DNA from: Ridgeia piscesae
Lineage: Eukaryota; Annelida; Polychaeta; Sabellida; Siboglinidae
NCBI GenBank assembly: GCA_025642075.2
Contig: JAODUO010000069.1
Location: forward strand, 102,501-166,500
Direction of reading: 5' to 3'
DNA length: 64,000 bases
Of this stretch, positions 33,236 to 46,385 are shown one piece after another. The position numbers and the translations under genes were made by a program. Positions within the stretch are counted from its first letter, which is position 1. Every line of letters begins with the position of its first letter. Below the pieces are notes generated by a model, which was not told the DNA's origin, made no database searches, and worked only from the letters and a program-made list of their open reading frames with translations.

Positions 33236-34523
33236 TCTAATTGAGCTAACTAGCTATATGTACACAACTCCATCTTAGTCAACATTGTAGTTTCACTGCT
33301 CTAGCTTAGTTGTAGCTACAAGGCTTGGGGACATTATCATAACTATGAGGCTATAACATTGCAATACCGGCAAGGTACTGGACAGTTGACTAGTTAGACT
33401 GATTACTGCCCTTTATTGTACAGAAGACTGAGGGTTTGTGGTTACTGTAACTCTGTGGCAGTCACCAGGCTCCATCAGCTGAGGGTCTGACCAGTCTAGG
33501 GAAAGTGGTCACAGTGGAGTGTGGTGTGGCATGAGCCATAGTGACTGGCCTTGCACCAGGCTGGGTGAGTCTGCGGCATGTGCAGTCTATTGCCAGTGGT
33601 GGAGGGCTCTGTGTACTTGCTGCTTCATTCCCACACTGCCAGGAGCACTGAAGCATGTGGTGGACATGTCTGTGTATTTGACACGGTGGACAGCACTCAA
33701 GTGTGGTAGATGGCCACAGAAGGCCCCTCAGATGACCAGGTATGTGTCACAGTCTCACAGACATAACCACTGATGCGGTTACTCGATTTGTTTTGGATTG
33801 AATTTGCGGTTTTCGAAAGGGACGCCGTTTTGGCGGCCTAATTTCATTCAACAAGTGCGGTTACATTTTGGATGAGTCTGTCACCCTATTTGAGCTGGTC
33901 GTATCGATCCGTTCAATTTACGCATGCACGCTGACATTACCACAGGCACTGACACCAAACCTAAACATGACGACATTGATTAATGGCACCAACTGGACCA
34001 GTTGTCTTTTGTCTCCCCAGTCTTGTGTCTCCCCAGTCTTATGTCTCTCACGTCTAGGCACATAGTTTGTATGGGTCTAGTCCTATCTAGATGGGGATCT
34101 TTCAGCTACATATTTTATCACTTCGTGTAGTCCTTGGAACATGCTACATGCACTTGTAGAGACGTAGCTGTACTGTGGGTTACTTGGCCACGAGAATGTG
34201 TTACACATACTGTCTGGAGGAAATGTGTTACTTCTAGTCCATGGAAACATGTTACTTAGTCCAGTGGAATATGTTATCCGTCGTTCAGAGCATGTGTTAA
34301 TTGTTGTCTAGGTGATATGAACACATTAATTATTGCATAGGGCAAATGTGCTGCTTATATTTGAAGTAATGCAATGCGGTGTTTGTTTGCCACTCCGGTC
34401 CAAGTGTCTGACATTCTCCAGCAATATTCTAATGGACAGGTGAATATTGCATCAGCACGTAATATCATAATGAAATACACTGGATGAGTGGAGTAGGGTC
34501 TTGCAGTAAGTTTGTCACTGCAG

Positions 34524-34609
34524 TGTCCTGTCTGTGGTCAACACAAGGCCGAGGCTGGCTGGTTCTCTGATGACCCTCTCTGGACAGGTTTCACGCCCTG
34601 TCAGCAAAG
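34524..34609 (+). CDS. Weak candidate exon, VLSVVNTRPRLAGSLM...
   Basis: Acceptor gtttgtcactgcag|T and donor AAAG|GTAGTG. One base, then 28 codons beginning VLSVVNTRPRLAGSLMTLSG, then one base. A 25-bp minisatellite fills the following putative intron up to an acceptor at 36132, where the phase-matched frame continues for 26 codons (CCCCPLGSTDATLVWF...) to TAA at 36213. No homologue is recognised. Confidence 0.2.
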
Positions 34610-34617
34610 GTAGTGAG

Positions 34618-36131
34618 GAAGTGTCCAGAGAGTGTCTGCTTCAGTGTGCCCAGAGAGTGTCTCTTTCAGTGTGCCCAGAGAGTGTCTCCTTCAGTGTGCC
34701 CAGAGAGTGTCTCCTTCAGTGTGCCCAGAGAGTGTCTCCTTCAGTGTGCCCAGACAGAGAGTGTCTCCTTCAGTGTGCCCAGACAGAGAGTGTCTCCTTC
34801 AGTGTGCCCAGACAGAGAGTGTCTCCTTCAGTGTGCCCAGACAGAGAGTGTCTCCTTCAGTGTGCCCAGACAGAGAGTGTCTCCTTCAGTGTGCCCAGAC
34901 AGAGAGTGTCTCCTTCAGTGTGCCCAGACAGAGAGTGTCTCCTTCAGTGTGCCCAGAGAGTGTCTCCTTCAGTGTGTCCAGAGAGTGTCTTCTTCAGTGT
35001 GCCCAGACAGAGAGTGTCTCCTTCAGTGTGCCCCAGAGAGTGTTTCCTTCAGTGTGCCCAGAGAGTGTCTGCTTCAGTGTGTTCCAGCAGAGAGTGTCTC
35101 CTTCAGTGTGCCCAGAGAGTGTTTCCTTCAGTGTGCCCAAACAGAGAGTGTCTCCTTCAGTGTGCCCAGAGAGTGTCTTCTTCAGTGTGCCCAGACAGAG
35201 AGTGTCTCCTTCAGTGTGCCCAGAGAGTGTCTCCTTCAGTGTGCCCAGACAGAGAGTGTCTCCTTCAGTGTGCCCAGACAGAGAGTGTCTCCTTCAGTGT
35301 GCCCAGAGAGTGTTTCCTTCAGTGTGCCCAGAGAGTGTCTCCTTCGGTGTGCCCAGAGAGTGTCTGCTTCGGTGTGCCCAGAGAGTGTCTCCTTCAGTGT
35401 GCCCAGAGAGTGTCTGCTTCGGTGTGTCCAGAGAGTGTCTGCTTCGGTGTGCCCAGAGAGTGTCTGCTTCAGTGTGCCCAGAGAGTGTCTGCTTCAGTGT
35501 GCCCAGAGAGTGTCTCCTTCAGTGTGTCCAGAGAGTGTCTCCTTCAGTGTGTCCAGAGAGTGTCTCCTTCAGTGTGCCCAGAGAGTGTCTCCTTCAGTGT
35601 GCCCAGAGAGTGTCTCCTTCAGTGTGTCCAGAGAGTGTCTCCTTCAGTGTGCCCAGAGAGTGTCTCTTTCAGTGTGTCCAGAGAGTGTCTTCTTCAGTGT
35701 GTCCAGAGAGTGTCTCCTTCAGTGTGCCTAGAGAGTGTCTCCTTCAGTGTGCCCAGAGAGTGTCTTTTTCAGTGTGCCCAGAGAGTGGTCCTTCAGTGTG
35801 ACTAGTTAGTGTCTCCTTCAGTGTGCCCAGAGAGTGTCTCCTTCAGTGTGCCCAGAGAGTGTCTCCTTCAGTGTGCCCAGAGAGTGTCTCCTTCAGTGTG
35901 CCCAGAGAGTGTCTTTTTCAGTGTGCCCAGAGAGTGTCTCCTTCAGTGTGCCCAGAGAGTGGTCCTTCAGTGTGACTAGAGAGTGTCTCCTTCAGTGTGC
36001 CCAGAGAGTGTCTCCTTCAGTGTGCCCAGAGAGTGTCTCCTTCAGTGTGCCCAGACAGTGTCTCCTTCAGTGTGTCCAGACAGTCTCTCCTTCAGTGTGA
36101 CTAGAGAGTGTCTCCTTCTGTGTCTTCTACA
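34618..36131. repeat. 25-bp minisatellite with 29-bp variants (about 58 units)
   Basis: The unit is agagtgtctccttcag plus tgtgcccag. Units with an extra acag (29 bp) cluster at 34745-34950 and 35140-35290. Because 25 rotates the frame, all three plus frames translate to ESVSFSVPR/RECLLQCAQ-type repeats of up to 423 codons, which are artefacts. The last unit grades into tctccttctgtgtcttctacag, a good acceptor. Confidence 0.94.
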
Positions 36132-36424
36132 GGCTGCTGCTGTTGTCCGCTGGGGTCCACTGATGCAACATTGGTCTGGTTCCATATATGTGAATGTGGA
36201 CTAATTGCTTCGTAAACATCGGCTCATTAATTAAGCAGGGACAGCCAGTCATGCAGATGGAATGTATTTCTAATGTAAAAGCAAGCAGAGTTGTTATGCA
36301 TGTCTTCTTTCCCTTGTTCTCTGTCTGGATGTGCCTTGTACTCTGGTCATTTTTAATGCTCTTTTGGCAACATTTCTCCATCTGTCCCTGTCTGCAACAC
36401 TTGGCAGTTCACGGTGGCTTCTGC

Positions 36425-36690
36425 ATTCACATGGAGCACAGTGTGTAGAGCATCAGACCCTCAGTTGTGAGAACCCCAGTTCAAACCCAGTGCTGCCATC
36501 TCAAACGTTGTGTAAGTTCATTCATTCTAAGTTGCTGTGGTTCAGTCAGCACTATTGATGAATAACTGGCTACAACCAGTGGTGGATATTTGTGTTCGAC
36601 TAGTATTTGCATTAATTAGCTGAATGCTTCCCAGAGAAGTTGAGATGGTGGTTGATTGAATATGTCTGCCAGGGAGTAAAGTGTAAAATG
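36425..36690 (+). mobile_element. tRNA-derived SINE, copy 2
   Basis: The head has agtgtgtagagcatcagac (A-box region) and ccagttcaaacccag (a good B-box, GTTCAAACC). The body and tail match copy 1 (gcattaatt, gcttcccagagaagttgag, tctgccagggag) and copy 3. This is the best-preserved tRNA-like head in the window. Confidence 0.75.
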
Positions 36691-36699
36691 TTTTCAGCA

Positions 36700-39600
36700 G
36701 TCCAAATTAGGCTTGGGCAAGGATTTTTACAGAAACTGTCACAACTTTAGCTTGGTTTGTAACTAATAGAAGAAATGGTATACCAATAACAAGCACATCC
36801 CATAAAGGTTCTACATGTTGTTTGCTTATGTACCATACTTTCAGTTCTATCACTTTATTAGTAGGGCCTGTACAGGCTTTTATAAAAGTCACCTAAAGAC
36901 AGGATGCACTGGTATCTAACTTAAGACCTTCTTGTCTGCACTGTTGTGTTATGAGATCACACGTCTTTCAAATATACATTTCTTGCACATCAATGCATCC
37001 TGTATGCCTGGACCAAATATATCACTTTACTCAATGCTATGCAAACTTTTTTCACGTTGAATTAATGCATTACAAAAGATGAAAACGTATTTGCGCATGC
37101 CATACGTTTATTATTTAGCTTGTCAAACTTGGCGGCAGGTAATTTTGTAGAAGCATAGTAATTTTGTGTGAATAACATGAAGTGTCAGGGTGACATATAG
37201 GAGGCAGCAACTACTGGTAAGTACGATCAAATCAATCAAAAACTATTGTTTGGATTTTGCATGAACATATTCTCGAAAATGGTTAAAAGTGATAGTTACA
37301 CTCCAGATGCAACTGATTTGTCATCTACACAATCAAGTACTTAGCAAGAGGAGAGGTAAATTATCACTGCCAGAGTTAATCTAGACTGTAAACACAACCA
37401 ATTTGTAATGACTGTTAATGGAGACAACAGAGGAATTGGGAAGTGGGTCCGCCACATAAACTATAAGTGGTGTAGTTTGACCCTGTTTCCCAGCATAGTG
37501 CCCAAGTAGAGGGACTCAGTGGGAACCAGTGTTGAGATCTGGTGATGAACATCAGATATAAACTGTGTCATTGTTCGATAATGACCACGTCCTGTTTGTT
37601 GCATCCAACCAGGAACCAAAGGGTTAACCGGATTAGAGTCCCTGGCAAGGACCATTGCTCCAGGACCGCTCCGGGAAGCCGTCAGTTAGTGTAAGTGACA
37701 GCCAGTGGGATTTGCCTCCGTGTAGAATCAATTTCGCTATTGTTGAAGATTGCAGAGAGGACTGAACATGGAGTCTACTAATGACTTGAAATATTGATTG
37801 AATGCAAGTGTTATTTGGTTGGGCACATTGAGCTGCTGGCCAGGCCCATGGCAGTGAGCCTAATGTGATGTTTACTGGTGCTACAACTCTACAACTGGAC
37901 ACCATGCACCAGGGACTGTCCTCACCTACAGGGCTAGGGCTAATAGATATATATCACTGACACACTGCAGACGTGGCTTAGGTGTGAATATCACAGGGTT
38001 AAGTTGGGCACATTATACTTGTTTCATTACTCGGAGAGTTTGCATACGAACTTACAAAACACATCTTGAGGGTCATTAAATAAAAGTGGTGTATTCATGT
38101 GATGAGATGTGACTCTTATTGGCTCAATGGAGCTTTTAACATCGCCATTCCATGAATCTTCATCACCGCTATACTTTGCTGCTTTCTGTAGTCATGTAAT
38201 ATACCGTTGGTGATTCTCATATGTCAGTGTAACTAATAAACTAGGATAACTGTTATACACAGGCAGAGTTGGTATTCAGAAGTGATTTGTAGACTCACAG
38301 ATAGAGGTGGGACACGGAGAACTTCATGAAATCAGTTAAAAGTCACATTATATATTGGCCCATAACTTCCTGCAATCCAGTGTGGACAACCTAAAGATCA
38401 TTTTGGGACAGCAGTTCCTTGAGTGAATACTGCCCTTGTTAGACGCAGTTGATGTACTTTCATCATTGTTATTTATTAAACATCTAGCATACAAATTGGA
38501 ATACACTTTGAATTCTGGCAAGGTCTCTAATACCAAACAATGCATCTCTCTGACTATTTAAGATGTGCTAAACATTCAGACAGTTAAAACTTCTACAGAT
38601 GAATTATCCCCCAATAGACAGGCACTGATTTTTTGGAAGAGTTTCGAAACATGACCCTTGTATCTTCCTGTGTGTCTCCGTGTGTCTCCGTGTGCCCACC
38701 AGGTGGACCACTGTCTTGCGTATTGAATGTTTACAGGAATTGATCATAGCAATGATCGTTATATTCAGACCGATTCACCAAATATTAAACAAATTACACA
38801 ATCTGCAGTGAGTATGACGTATTTCTAGGTTTTTCCAGGAAATGTAGATTGATTGTGTCTGGACTTCCTGGTCATTGTTAGCAGTGGACATGGTACAGAG
38901 ATGATTCATTGGTGATTGGGAGACTTCTCTTGTTAACAGTCTCAGTCAATGGATCATTCCAGAGGTCTGCTGCCTTCTGGTCCATCTACCATGAATTATA
39001 AAAGGGTTTAATAGTGACTTGTCCCCTTTGGGCAAAATAGTGCCAAGCATTTTGTGATGGCATTTCCTGCATTTCCTGCATTTCTTAGATTGTCATGTAA
39101 AATGAAAAATGTTCTTCTTTATTTATATTCTTTATAAGTTGCTGCCAGATTAGTAAGATTCTGTGGTAGACTGTTTAGTATCCCTCAATACCATTCATAC
39201 CAGACAAATGTTGAAATGGCAAGATGTACCAAACAGGGATTCAGTTTGGCCACAAACCACGTTTATGATCTGTCCATCTTTACCATCATAAAGAATCCCT
39301 AAGAAAATGACAACTGGTTCTTATGTTATGTGTGAACTTATCAAGCAATTTGTCATGGGACATTTTGTTTCAATTAATGCTAAATCTACCACTGCATTCG
39401 ATCTTTTGGTTGGTAACAGTTGATAGATGAAAGTCATGTATTCACACAGTGGGTATTTTGTAGAATGCAGCAATAGCCAGTCATTTGAATGGTAAGATGA
39501 AAGTCATTCACATATTCACAGTATTTTGTAGAATGCTCCAAAGTCCAACAGTTTAAAGTCAGTCATCAGAATGGTGATACAGTCGATACAGTGGGGTACA

Positions 39601-40084
39601 ATTGTAATGATTGTATAAGTAATACTTAATGTGGTCTGTCCCCATCTAGTTGAGGCTGGTGTGTTACTGTCTATGTGAATGACTGCCCCACAAGGTACTC
39701 ATGACACTCGGTGCACTGGAGTGTGTTCTTATCCTCTGCCAGTCTCAGGCAGGTGTAGGCAGTAATGTGATTAGCATTATCAAGGTGGCCCATTGAAGAT
39801 GTCCATTTGTAATTGCTCTCAGAAAATGTCATTATAATCTTCCTGTTGACCGGTAATAATGTGATGGTGTGTTGGTACATTTGAGCCAACAATCAATCTT
39901 CACCCACTGTGGATGAATGCAATCCACAGATGTGATGCCTTGGTTCAGTGACACTGTCCACTGCTGTTGACCAGTGACACTGACCACAGCAGTAAAGGAC
40001 AGAAGTGAGACGCTGCAAGAAGAAGAATCCAATTGGTCTGGGAAAAAATGGCTGGGACACAACTGAATTATGGCTGGATGTGAG
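36700..40084. other. 3.4 kb without a recognised gene
   Basis: Mostly unique. A partly duplicated 65-bp segment (gatgaaagtcat ... ttttgtagaatgc) occurs at about 39427 and 39494. Minus-strand frames at 37461-37905 and 39671-40101 are open but show no family signature or splice support. Confidence 0.4.
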
Positions 40085-42714
40085 AGTAACAGAGCTAACA
40101 TCTGGCTGGGTGTGAGACAGAGCTAACGTCTGGCTGGGTGTGAGACAGAGCTAACGTCTGGCTGGGTGTGAGACAGAGCTAACGTCTGGCTGGGTGTGAG
40201 ACAGAGCTAACATCTGGCTGGGTGTGAGACAGAGCTAACGTCTCGCTGGGTGTGAGACAGAGCTAAAGTCTGGCTGGGTGTGAGACAGAGCTAAAGTCTG
40301 GCTGGGTGTGAGACAGAGCTAATGTCTGGCTGGGTGTGAGACAGAGCTAAAGTCTGGCTGGGTGTGAGACAGAGCTAAAGTCTGGCTGGGTGTGAAACAG
40401 AGCTAAAGTCTGGCTGGGTGTGAGACAGAGCTAAAGTCTGGCTGGGTGTGAGACAGACCTAAAGTCTGGCTGGGTGTGAGACAGGGCTAAAGTCTGGCTG
40501 GGTGTGAGACAGAGCTAAAGTCTGGCTGGGTGTGAGACAGAGCTAAAGTCTGGCTGGGTGTGAGACAGAGCTAAAGTCTGGCTGGGTGTGAGACAGACCT
40601 AAAGTCTGGCTGGGTGTGAGACAGGGCTAAAGTCTGGCTGGGTGTGAGACAGAGCTAAAGTCTGGCTGGGTGTGAGACAGGGCTAAAGTCTGGCTGGGTG
40701 TGAGACAGAGCTGAAGTCTGGCTGGGTGTGAGACAGCTAAAGTCTGGCTGGTTGAGACAGAGCTGAAGTCTGGCTGGGTGTGAGACAGGGCTAAAGTCTG
40801 CTGGTGTGAGACAGAGCTGAAGTCTGGCTGGGTGTGAGACAGACCTAAAGTCTGGCAGGGTCTGAGACAGAGCTGAAGTCTGGCTGGGTGTGAGACAGAG
40901 CTAAAGTCTGACTGGGTGTGAGACAGGGCTAAAGTCTGGCTGGGTGTGAGACAGAGCTAAAGTCTGACTGGGTGTGAGACAGACCTAAAGTCTGGCTGGG
41001 TCTGAGACAGAGCTGAAGTCTGGCTGGGTCTGAGACAGAGCTAAAGTCTGGCTGGGTGTGAGACAGAGCTGAAGTCTGGCTGGGTCTGAGACAGAGCTAA
41101 AGTCTGGCTGGGTCTGAGACAGAGCTGAAGTCTGGCTGGGTGTGAGACAGAGCTAAAGTCTGACTGGGTGTGAGACAGAGCTGAAGTCTGGCTGGGTGTG
41201 AGACAGAGCTAAAGTCTGGCTGGGTGTGAGACAGAGCTAAAGTCTGGCTGGGTGTGAGACAGAGCTAAAGTCTGGCTGGGTGTGAGACAGAGCTAAAGTC
41301 TGGCTGGGTGTGAGACAGAGCTAAAGTCTGGCTGGGTGTGAGACAGAGCTAAAGTCTGGCTGGGTGTGAGACAGAGCTAAAGTCTGGCTGGGTGTGAGAC
41401 AGAGCTAAAGTCTGGCTGGGTGTGAGACAGAGCTAAAGTCTGGCTGGGTGTGAGACAGAGCTAAAGTCTGGCTGGGTGTGAGACAGAGCTAAAGTCTGGC
41501 TGGGTGTGAGACAGAGCTAAAGTCTGGCTGGGTGTGAGACAGAGCTAAGTCTGGCTGGGTGTGAGACAGAGCTAAAGTCTGGCTGGGTGTGAGACAGAGC
41601 TAAAGTCTGGCTGGGTGTGAGACAGAGCTAAGTCTGGCTGGGTGTGAGGAGCTAAGTCTGGCTGGGTGTGAGACAGAGCTAAAGTCTGGCTGGGTGTGAG
41701 ACAGAGCTAAAGTCTGGCTGGGTGTGAGACAGAGCTAAAGTCTGGCTGGGTGTGAGACAGAGCTAAAGTCTGGCTGGGTGTGAGACAGAGCTAAAGTCTG
41801 GCTGGGTGTGAGACAGAGCTAAAGTCTGGCTGGGTGTGAGACAGAGCTAAAGTCTGGCTGGGTGTGAGACAGAGCTAAAGTCTGGCTGGGTGTGAGACAG
41901 AGCTAAAGTCTGGCTGGGTGTGAGACAGAGCTAAAGTCTGGCTGGGTGTGAGACAGAGCTAAAGTCTGGCTGGGTGTGAGACAGAGCTAAAGTCTGGCTG
42001 GGTGTGAGACAGAGCTAAAGTCTGGCTGGGTGTGAGACAGAGCTAAAGTCTGGCTGGGTGTGAGACAGAGCTAAAGTCTGGCTGGGTGTGAGACAGAGCT
42101 AAAGTCTGGCTGGGTGTGAGACAGAGCTAAAGTCTGGCTGGGTGTGAGACAGAGCTAAAGTCTGGCTGGGTGTGAGACAGAGCTAAAAAGTCTGGCTGGG
42201 TGTGAGACAGAGCTAAAGTCTGGCTGGGTGTGAGACAGAGCTAAAGTCTGGCTGGGTGTGAGACAAGCTACGCTTACGACAAGTCTGGCTGGGTGTGAGA
42301 CAGAGCTAAACTCGTTGAACAGAGTAAGGCTGGGTGTGAGACAGAGCTAAAGTCTGGCTGGGTGTGAGACAGAGCTAAAGTCGCTGGGTGTGAGACAGAG
42401 CTAAAGTCTGGCTGGGTGTGAGACAGAGCTAAAGTCTGGCTGGGTGTGAGACAGAGCTAAATTTGGGGGGCAATCGGCTGGGTGTGAGACAGAGCTAAAG
42501 TCTGGCTGGGTGTGAGACAGAGCTAAAGTCTGGCTGGGTGTGAGACAAAGCTAAAGTCTGGCTGGGTGTGAGACAGAGCTAAAGTCTGGCTGGGTGTGAG
42601 ACAGAGCTAAAGTCTGGCTGGGTGTGAGACAGAGCTAAAGTCTGGCTGGGTGTGAGACAGAGCTAAAGTCTGGCTGGGTGTGAGACAGAGCTAAAGTCTG
42701 GCTGGGTGTGAGAC
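40085..42714. repeat. 28-bp minisatellite (about 93 units)
   Basis: The unit contains ctaaagtctggctgggtgtg and agacagag. The left third mixes variants (acctaaag, gctgaag, gtctgag); units from 41180 on are nearly identical. Scrambled units at 42264-42290, 42308-42330 and 42462-42478 break an otherwise perfect array. No coding content. Confidence 0.96.
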
Positions 42715-45700
42715 AGGCCCTCACCCAGGATCTAATTTTTGCCTGTCCAAATTTTATTCAGCTTACCACGAAGCGCGATCGACGCGCGATCGACACACGA
42801 TCAACACATCTTGCAATCAGCATGTTAAAAAGGATGATTGGACATAAAACAAGGCTATGCATATATTAATGCACAATCTCACATGTGATTAAAAATTTAA
42901 TATAACAATACAATAGCTGAAGTCTGGCTGAGCCAGAGATAGAATTAATGTCTGACTGATTATGAAATAGAATTGCATCCTGGCAGGGAAGGTATACAAT
43001 TTCGTAACCTGTTAGACAACAATTGTGAATAGGCCAATTAGAGTAATGGGTGCCCCAAGCCAAACACCATCCTTGTAAACACAACTGGTCCACCTCAAAG
43101 TAATTCATAATCTGCACCTTTCCTGAGCTCAGATCCTTTCCTAAGCTCAGATGCATTAGTTTAATGAGAGTTGCAAAAGTAGGCAGTGATCTTCTGGCAG
43201 ACTTTGGTGTCATAACATGGAACATAATTGTGAACATTGCCCTCAGATGTGATGCTTGTTTTGTCACTGTAAACGCCCAACTGTATACATTTTGCAAACA
43301 TGTAAATTGTCCCAAGTTGATCATCAGGAGCGTCAGTGGCATGTTTATGATGCTTTAATATTGAATGTTGTTGCTTCATCCATGCATCAGTTGCCTGGTA
43401 AACAACTGTTCTCTGCAATGTTCATTTCCCTATTAATGCCAGTGTATTTGTGCCATAATCACTTGGTATTTTTAGCTTCATTACTTCCTTGCCAGCACAA
43501 TTAGGATGCAATAGACATATCCCCAACTGTGTTATAGACTGTTTACTCAGCACGAACCTTTGAATAGATCCATAATGGACAGAACTGTCCTTGTTCACAG
43601 GGTGTCTCATTAGAACATGTGTTCCGGCCCATGCAGTGTGTTACAATGCAGACGTATGTCTGTCATGTGAAGTATTGTCACATTGTGTAACCTTGTCTGT
43701 TACATGATGTATTGTCACATAATTGATAATAATATTATCAATTACATGACAATAGATCATGTACATACATCAAAAGTACACATATTATGTATGCCTTTTG
43801 AAGACTAGCTCCTAATTTTTAGCTCGTTTTTATATCCTTGTTTATTTGCTTCTAATTTTTTAACCGTCCAAAATGGGTTTATCCATCCACACAACAGGTG
43901 GGTGGGTCTCTACATAAAGTGATGGTTATCCTCCAACTATCCACCCACCCTCTTTAAAATGCTAGGTGCATTCAAATTGATTTTAAGCTTATACCAAACA
44001 AGGTTTTTTTACTGGTTTGCATATACTGTCTATGATCATAAGCTGCATGTTTTATTTATAAGTACTTTGTATCCACGTTTTTATCATTATAAAGCATGGT
44101 GACTTTGTGGTGGTGTGATTTCACACACGCTAATACAAGTTTGTCATTAATGAAATGGGCATATGGTTAAGTAAACTTATTCTTGCCTACATAATAGAAC
44201 TACCTGGGGTATATTAAATAAATTGGCACAGATCTACAAAACTTCCATGGCTTATAGTAACGTTAGTGCATTGTTACTAAAAGAATAACTTTATTACCAG
44301 TATGTCTATATATTACACATACCAAATATAAGTCAGTTTTTTATATTAAGTCATTTATAATCATATCTGTATAGGTGCTAATCATTGTCAGTTTAATGTT
44401 TTAATTTGAAACAAGTACTGTGAGTATCAGTTGTGACAGTTGCTACTTGTCACATTGTTGAGTGACACCACTGCCAGCCATGACTAACCACTCCACTGAC
44501 TACTGCACTCTAAACTGATAACAATCACTATAATTATGATGTTATGATAACCACAAGTCCACAATAATATCATATTATGATGATAGCTGTATTACCAGGG
44601 GGCTGTTTCAAAAGCATTATGCTTAAGAGGAAAACCCATCATTAAGATGAAGCCATCATTAAATCTAGGAGCATTTTCACACTGTAAAAAGGTTCTCACT
44701 GGATCGCAGAGGACAATATTTCTGTGACACGTCAGGAAATAGTGTCCCGACTTGCAATGGAGCATCCTAGCGTTGACAGTTTTCACTGCATAAGCAAATG
44801 ATTTTTAAAGAGTGCATAAACATTTTAGTGAAACGGTCCACACATCCTGCTAGCAAACACACCCTTATAGAGTACCAGTATATAATAATACCTCAATAGT
44901 GGAAGACAAACACTAACATTAGTTGTGTAGGAGATCTCTGACGCACTAGATAACTGTAATGTAGGCTGTCAGTGTTATTGATGCATTGACCTATGATACA
45001 CTTATTAAGTGTACTTAAAATGTTGCAATGCATATTTGTACTAATTTGTAGTGTTGTGTGTACATTGCTATTTTTGCTCATTATTCTAATAACCTATTGC
45101 TATGGTGATATGATAGTGAGGTTGTGTTGCCAGGCAGTTAGAACATGACACTGTCACAACAAGAGGACCATTGTCCAGTGTGTGACAGTTTGGTTTCCTC
45201 CACAGGTCATGTGTCTGTGATGAGAATCCTACTTGGTCTTTCCATGTCAGATGGACACATGTTCTGGCAACTTTCCACCACACCATCTTGGAATTTGTTG
45301 ATTTTTTAAATATCGAAACATACATAAAAACTACCGGTTGATTATCCTGAACATTTTAACTTCATTTGATAATTTTCCAAATTGTGGTGGTGATCTAAAT
45401 AAACAAAACCACAAGTTAAAGATAAAACAGCTTCTCTTCTATTAATTTCACAATTAACATTTTAGTCAATGTACCTCTATGTTATGAGCTCCTTAAAATG
45501 GTATTTTAGCTCATCATGACAAATCTAATCATATTTATCAATTTTTTGTAAAATTGTGAAAAGCATGAAATCAAGCTCAAATTTTCAGGATAAGCTAGTT
45601 TTTATGTATATATATATATATATATATAAAACAGCCAATTCTAAGACATTGTGGTGGAAGCTATTTGTTCATCTGACAAGGGTGAAATAGAAATAAAATA

Positions 45701-46034
45701 TCCCATACAGCAGTGAAAGTGTAACCTATCTGGAACTAACCAGCTCTAATGTACATTGCAGCAATTAGATGTGGGATGCTCTGTACATTAGCTGCTGTCA
45801 AAGTAGTGGTAATGAAGCAAGTGCCATTAGCTCCTTACTTACTGAGTACTGACTCAATATAAGACAGCCTGGACGGATGGCAGCTACTGAGCCAGCGTCT
45901 GTGACAACTGCTGGATGACAGACACCAATTCCACCTGACCAACACTGCCAGCTTTGTCAACAGTACAGTACTGAAAAGGTGACATGTGCCATTTGTTGAT
46001 CACTGCAAGACATCCAATAACCAAAAAAATCTCT
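42715..46034. other. 3.3 kb without a recognised gene
   Basis: Contains a 158-codon minus-strand frame (42866-43342) without family signature, a MITE candidate at 44598-44842 and a (TA)n run near 45607. Otherwise it is AT-rich unique DNA. Confidence 0.4.
44598..44842. mobile_element. Candidate MITE with GTTTCA inverted ends
   Basis: The left end gggggctgtttca and the reverse complement of the right end gtggaccgtttca share ten of thirteen positions. The inside is non-coding. The target-site duplication is unclear, so this is tentative. Confidence 0.35.
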
Positions 46035-46385
46035 TAGAAAGAAAGTTGTGTAAGATGCTATTCCAGTTTACACTCTGGCAAAATAAAAAATAAAAATTGT
46101 GTAAGATGCTATCCCAGTTTACACTCTGGCAAAATAACAAAAACAATTCAGCAACAATTCTCCTGTGAAGCATGACCATAAACCAATATCCACTACTGAT
46201 ATATGTGGCTGTTCTCTCCTCCACACACTTGAGGCAACTGGAGATCCCTGGAGTAAACAAACTTGCCCAACATTTGAAGTGACAACACAAGGATTTGATC
46301 CCAGATTCTCCATGTTGAAACATTCCACAAGTCTGTCCTTTCTAACACCATTCCCCAGACTGGGGCCACCCGAGGGACAGCTGAG
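46035..46385 (-). mobile_element. tRNA-derived SINE, copy 3 (minus strand)
   Basis: Reverse complement reads gggatcaaatcc (B-box-like), cttcaaatgttgggcaag, agtagtggatatt, gcttcacaggagaa and ttttgccagagtgtaaac, collinear with copy 2. Its tail, with gccagagtgtaaactgg and atagcatcttacacaa, is tandemly duplicated (46045-46140). Confidence 0.6.

Noticed and set aside
33462..33773. Possible exon around MWCGMSHSDWPC... with a GTATGT after GACCAG
   Set aside because: Trp/Cys-heavy composition, both strands open, no acceptor of quality and no homologue; treated as chance.
34534..36100. 423-, 389- and 372-codon ORFs with ESVSFSVPR / RECLLQCAQ repeats
   Set aside because: Three-frame translation of the 25-bp minisatellite.
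43161..43610. Several 60-85 codon ORFs on both strands
   Set aside because: Mutually overlapping, no family features, no splice sites of quality.
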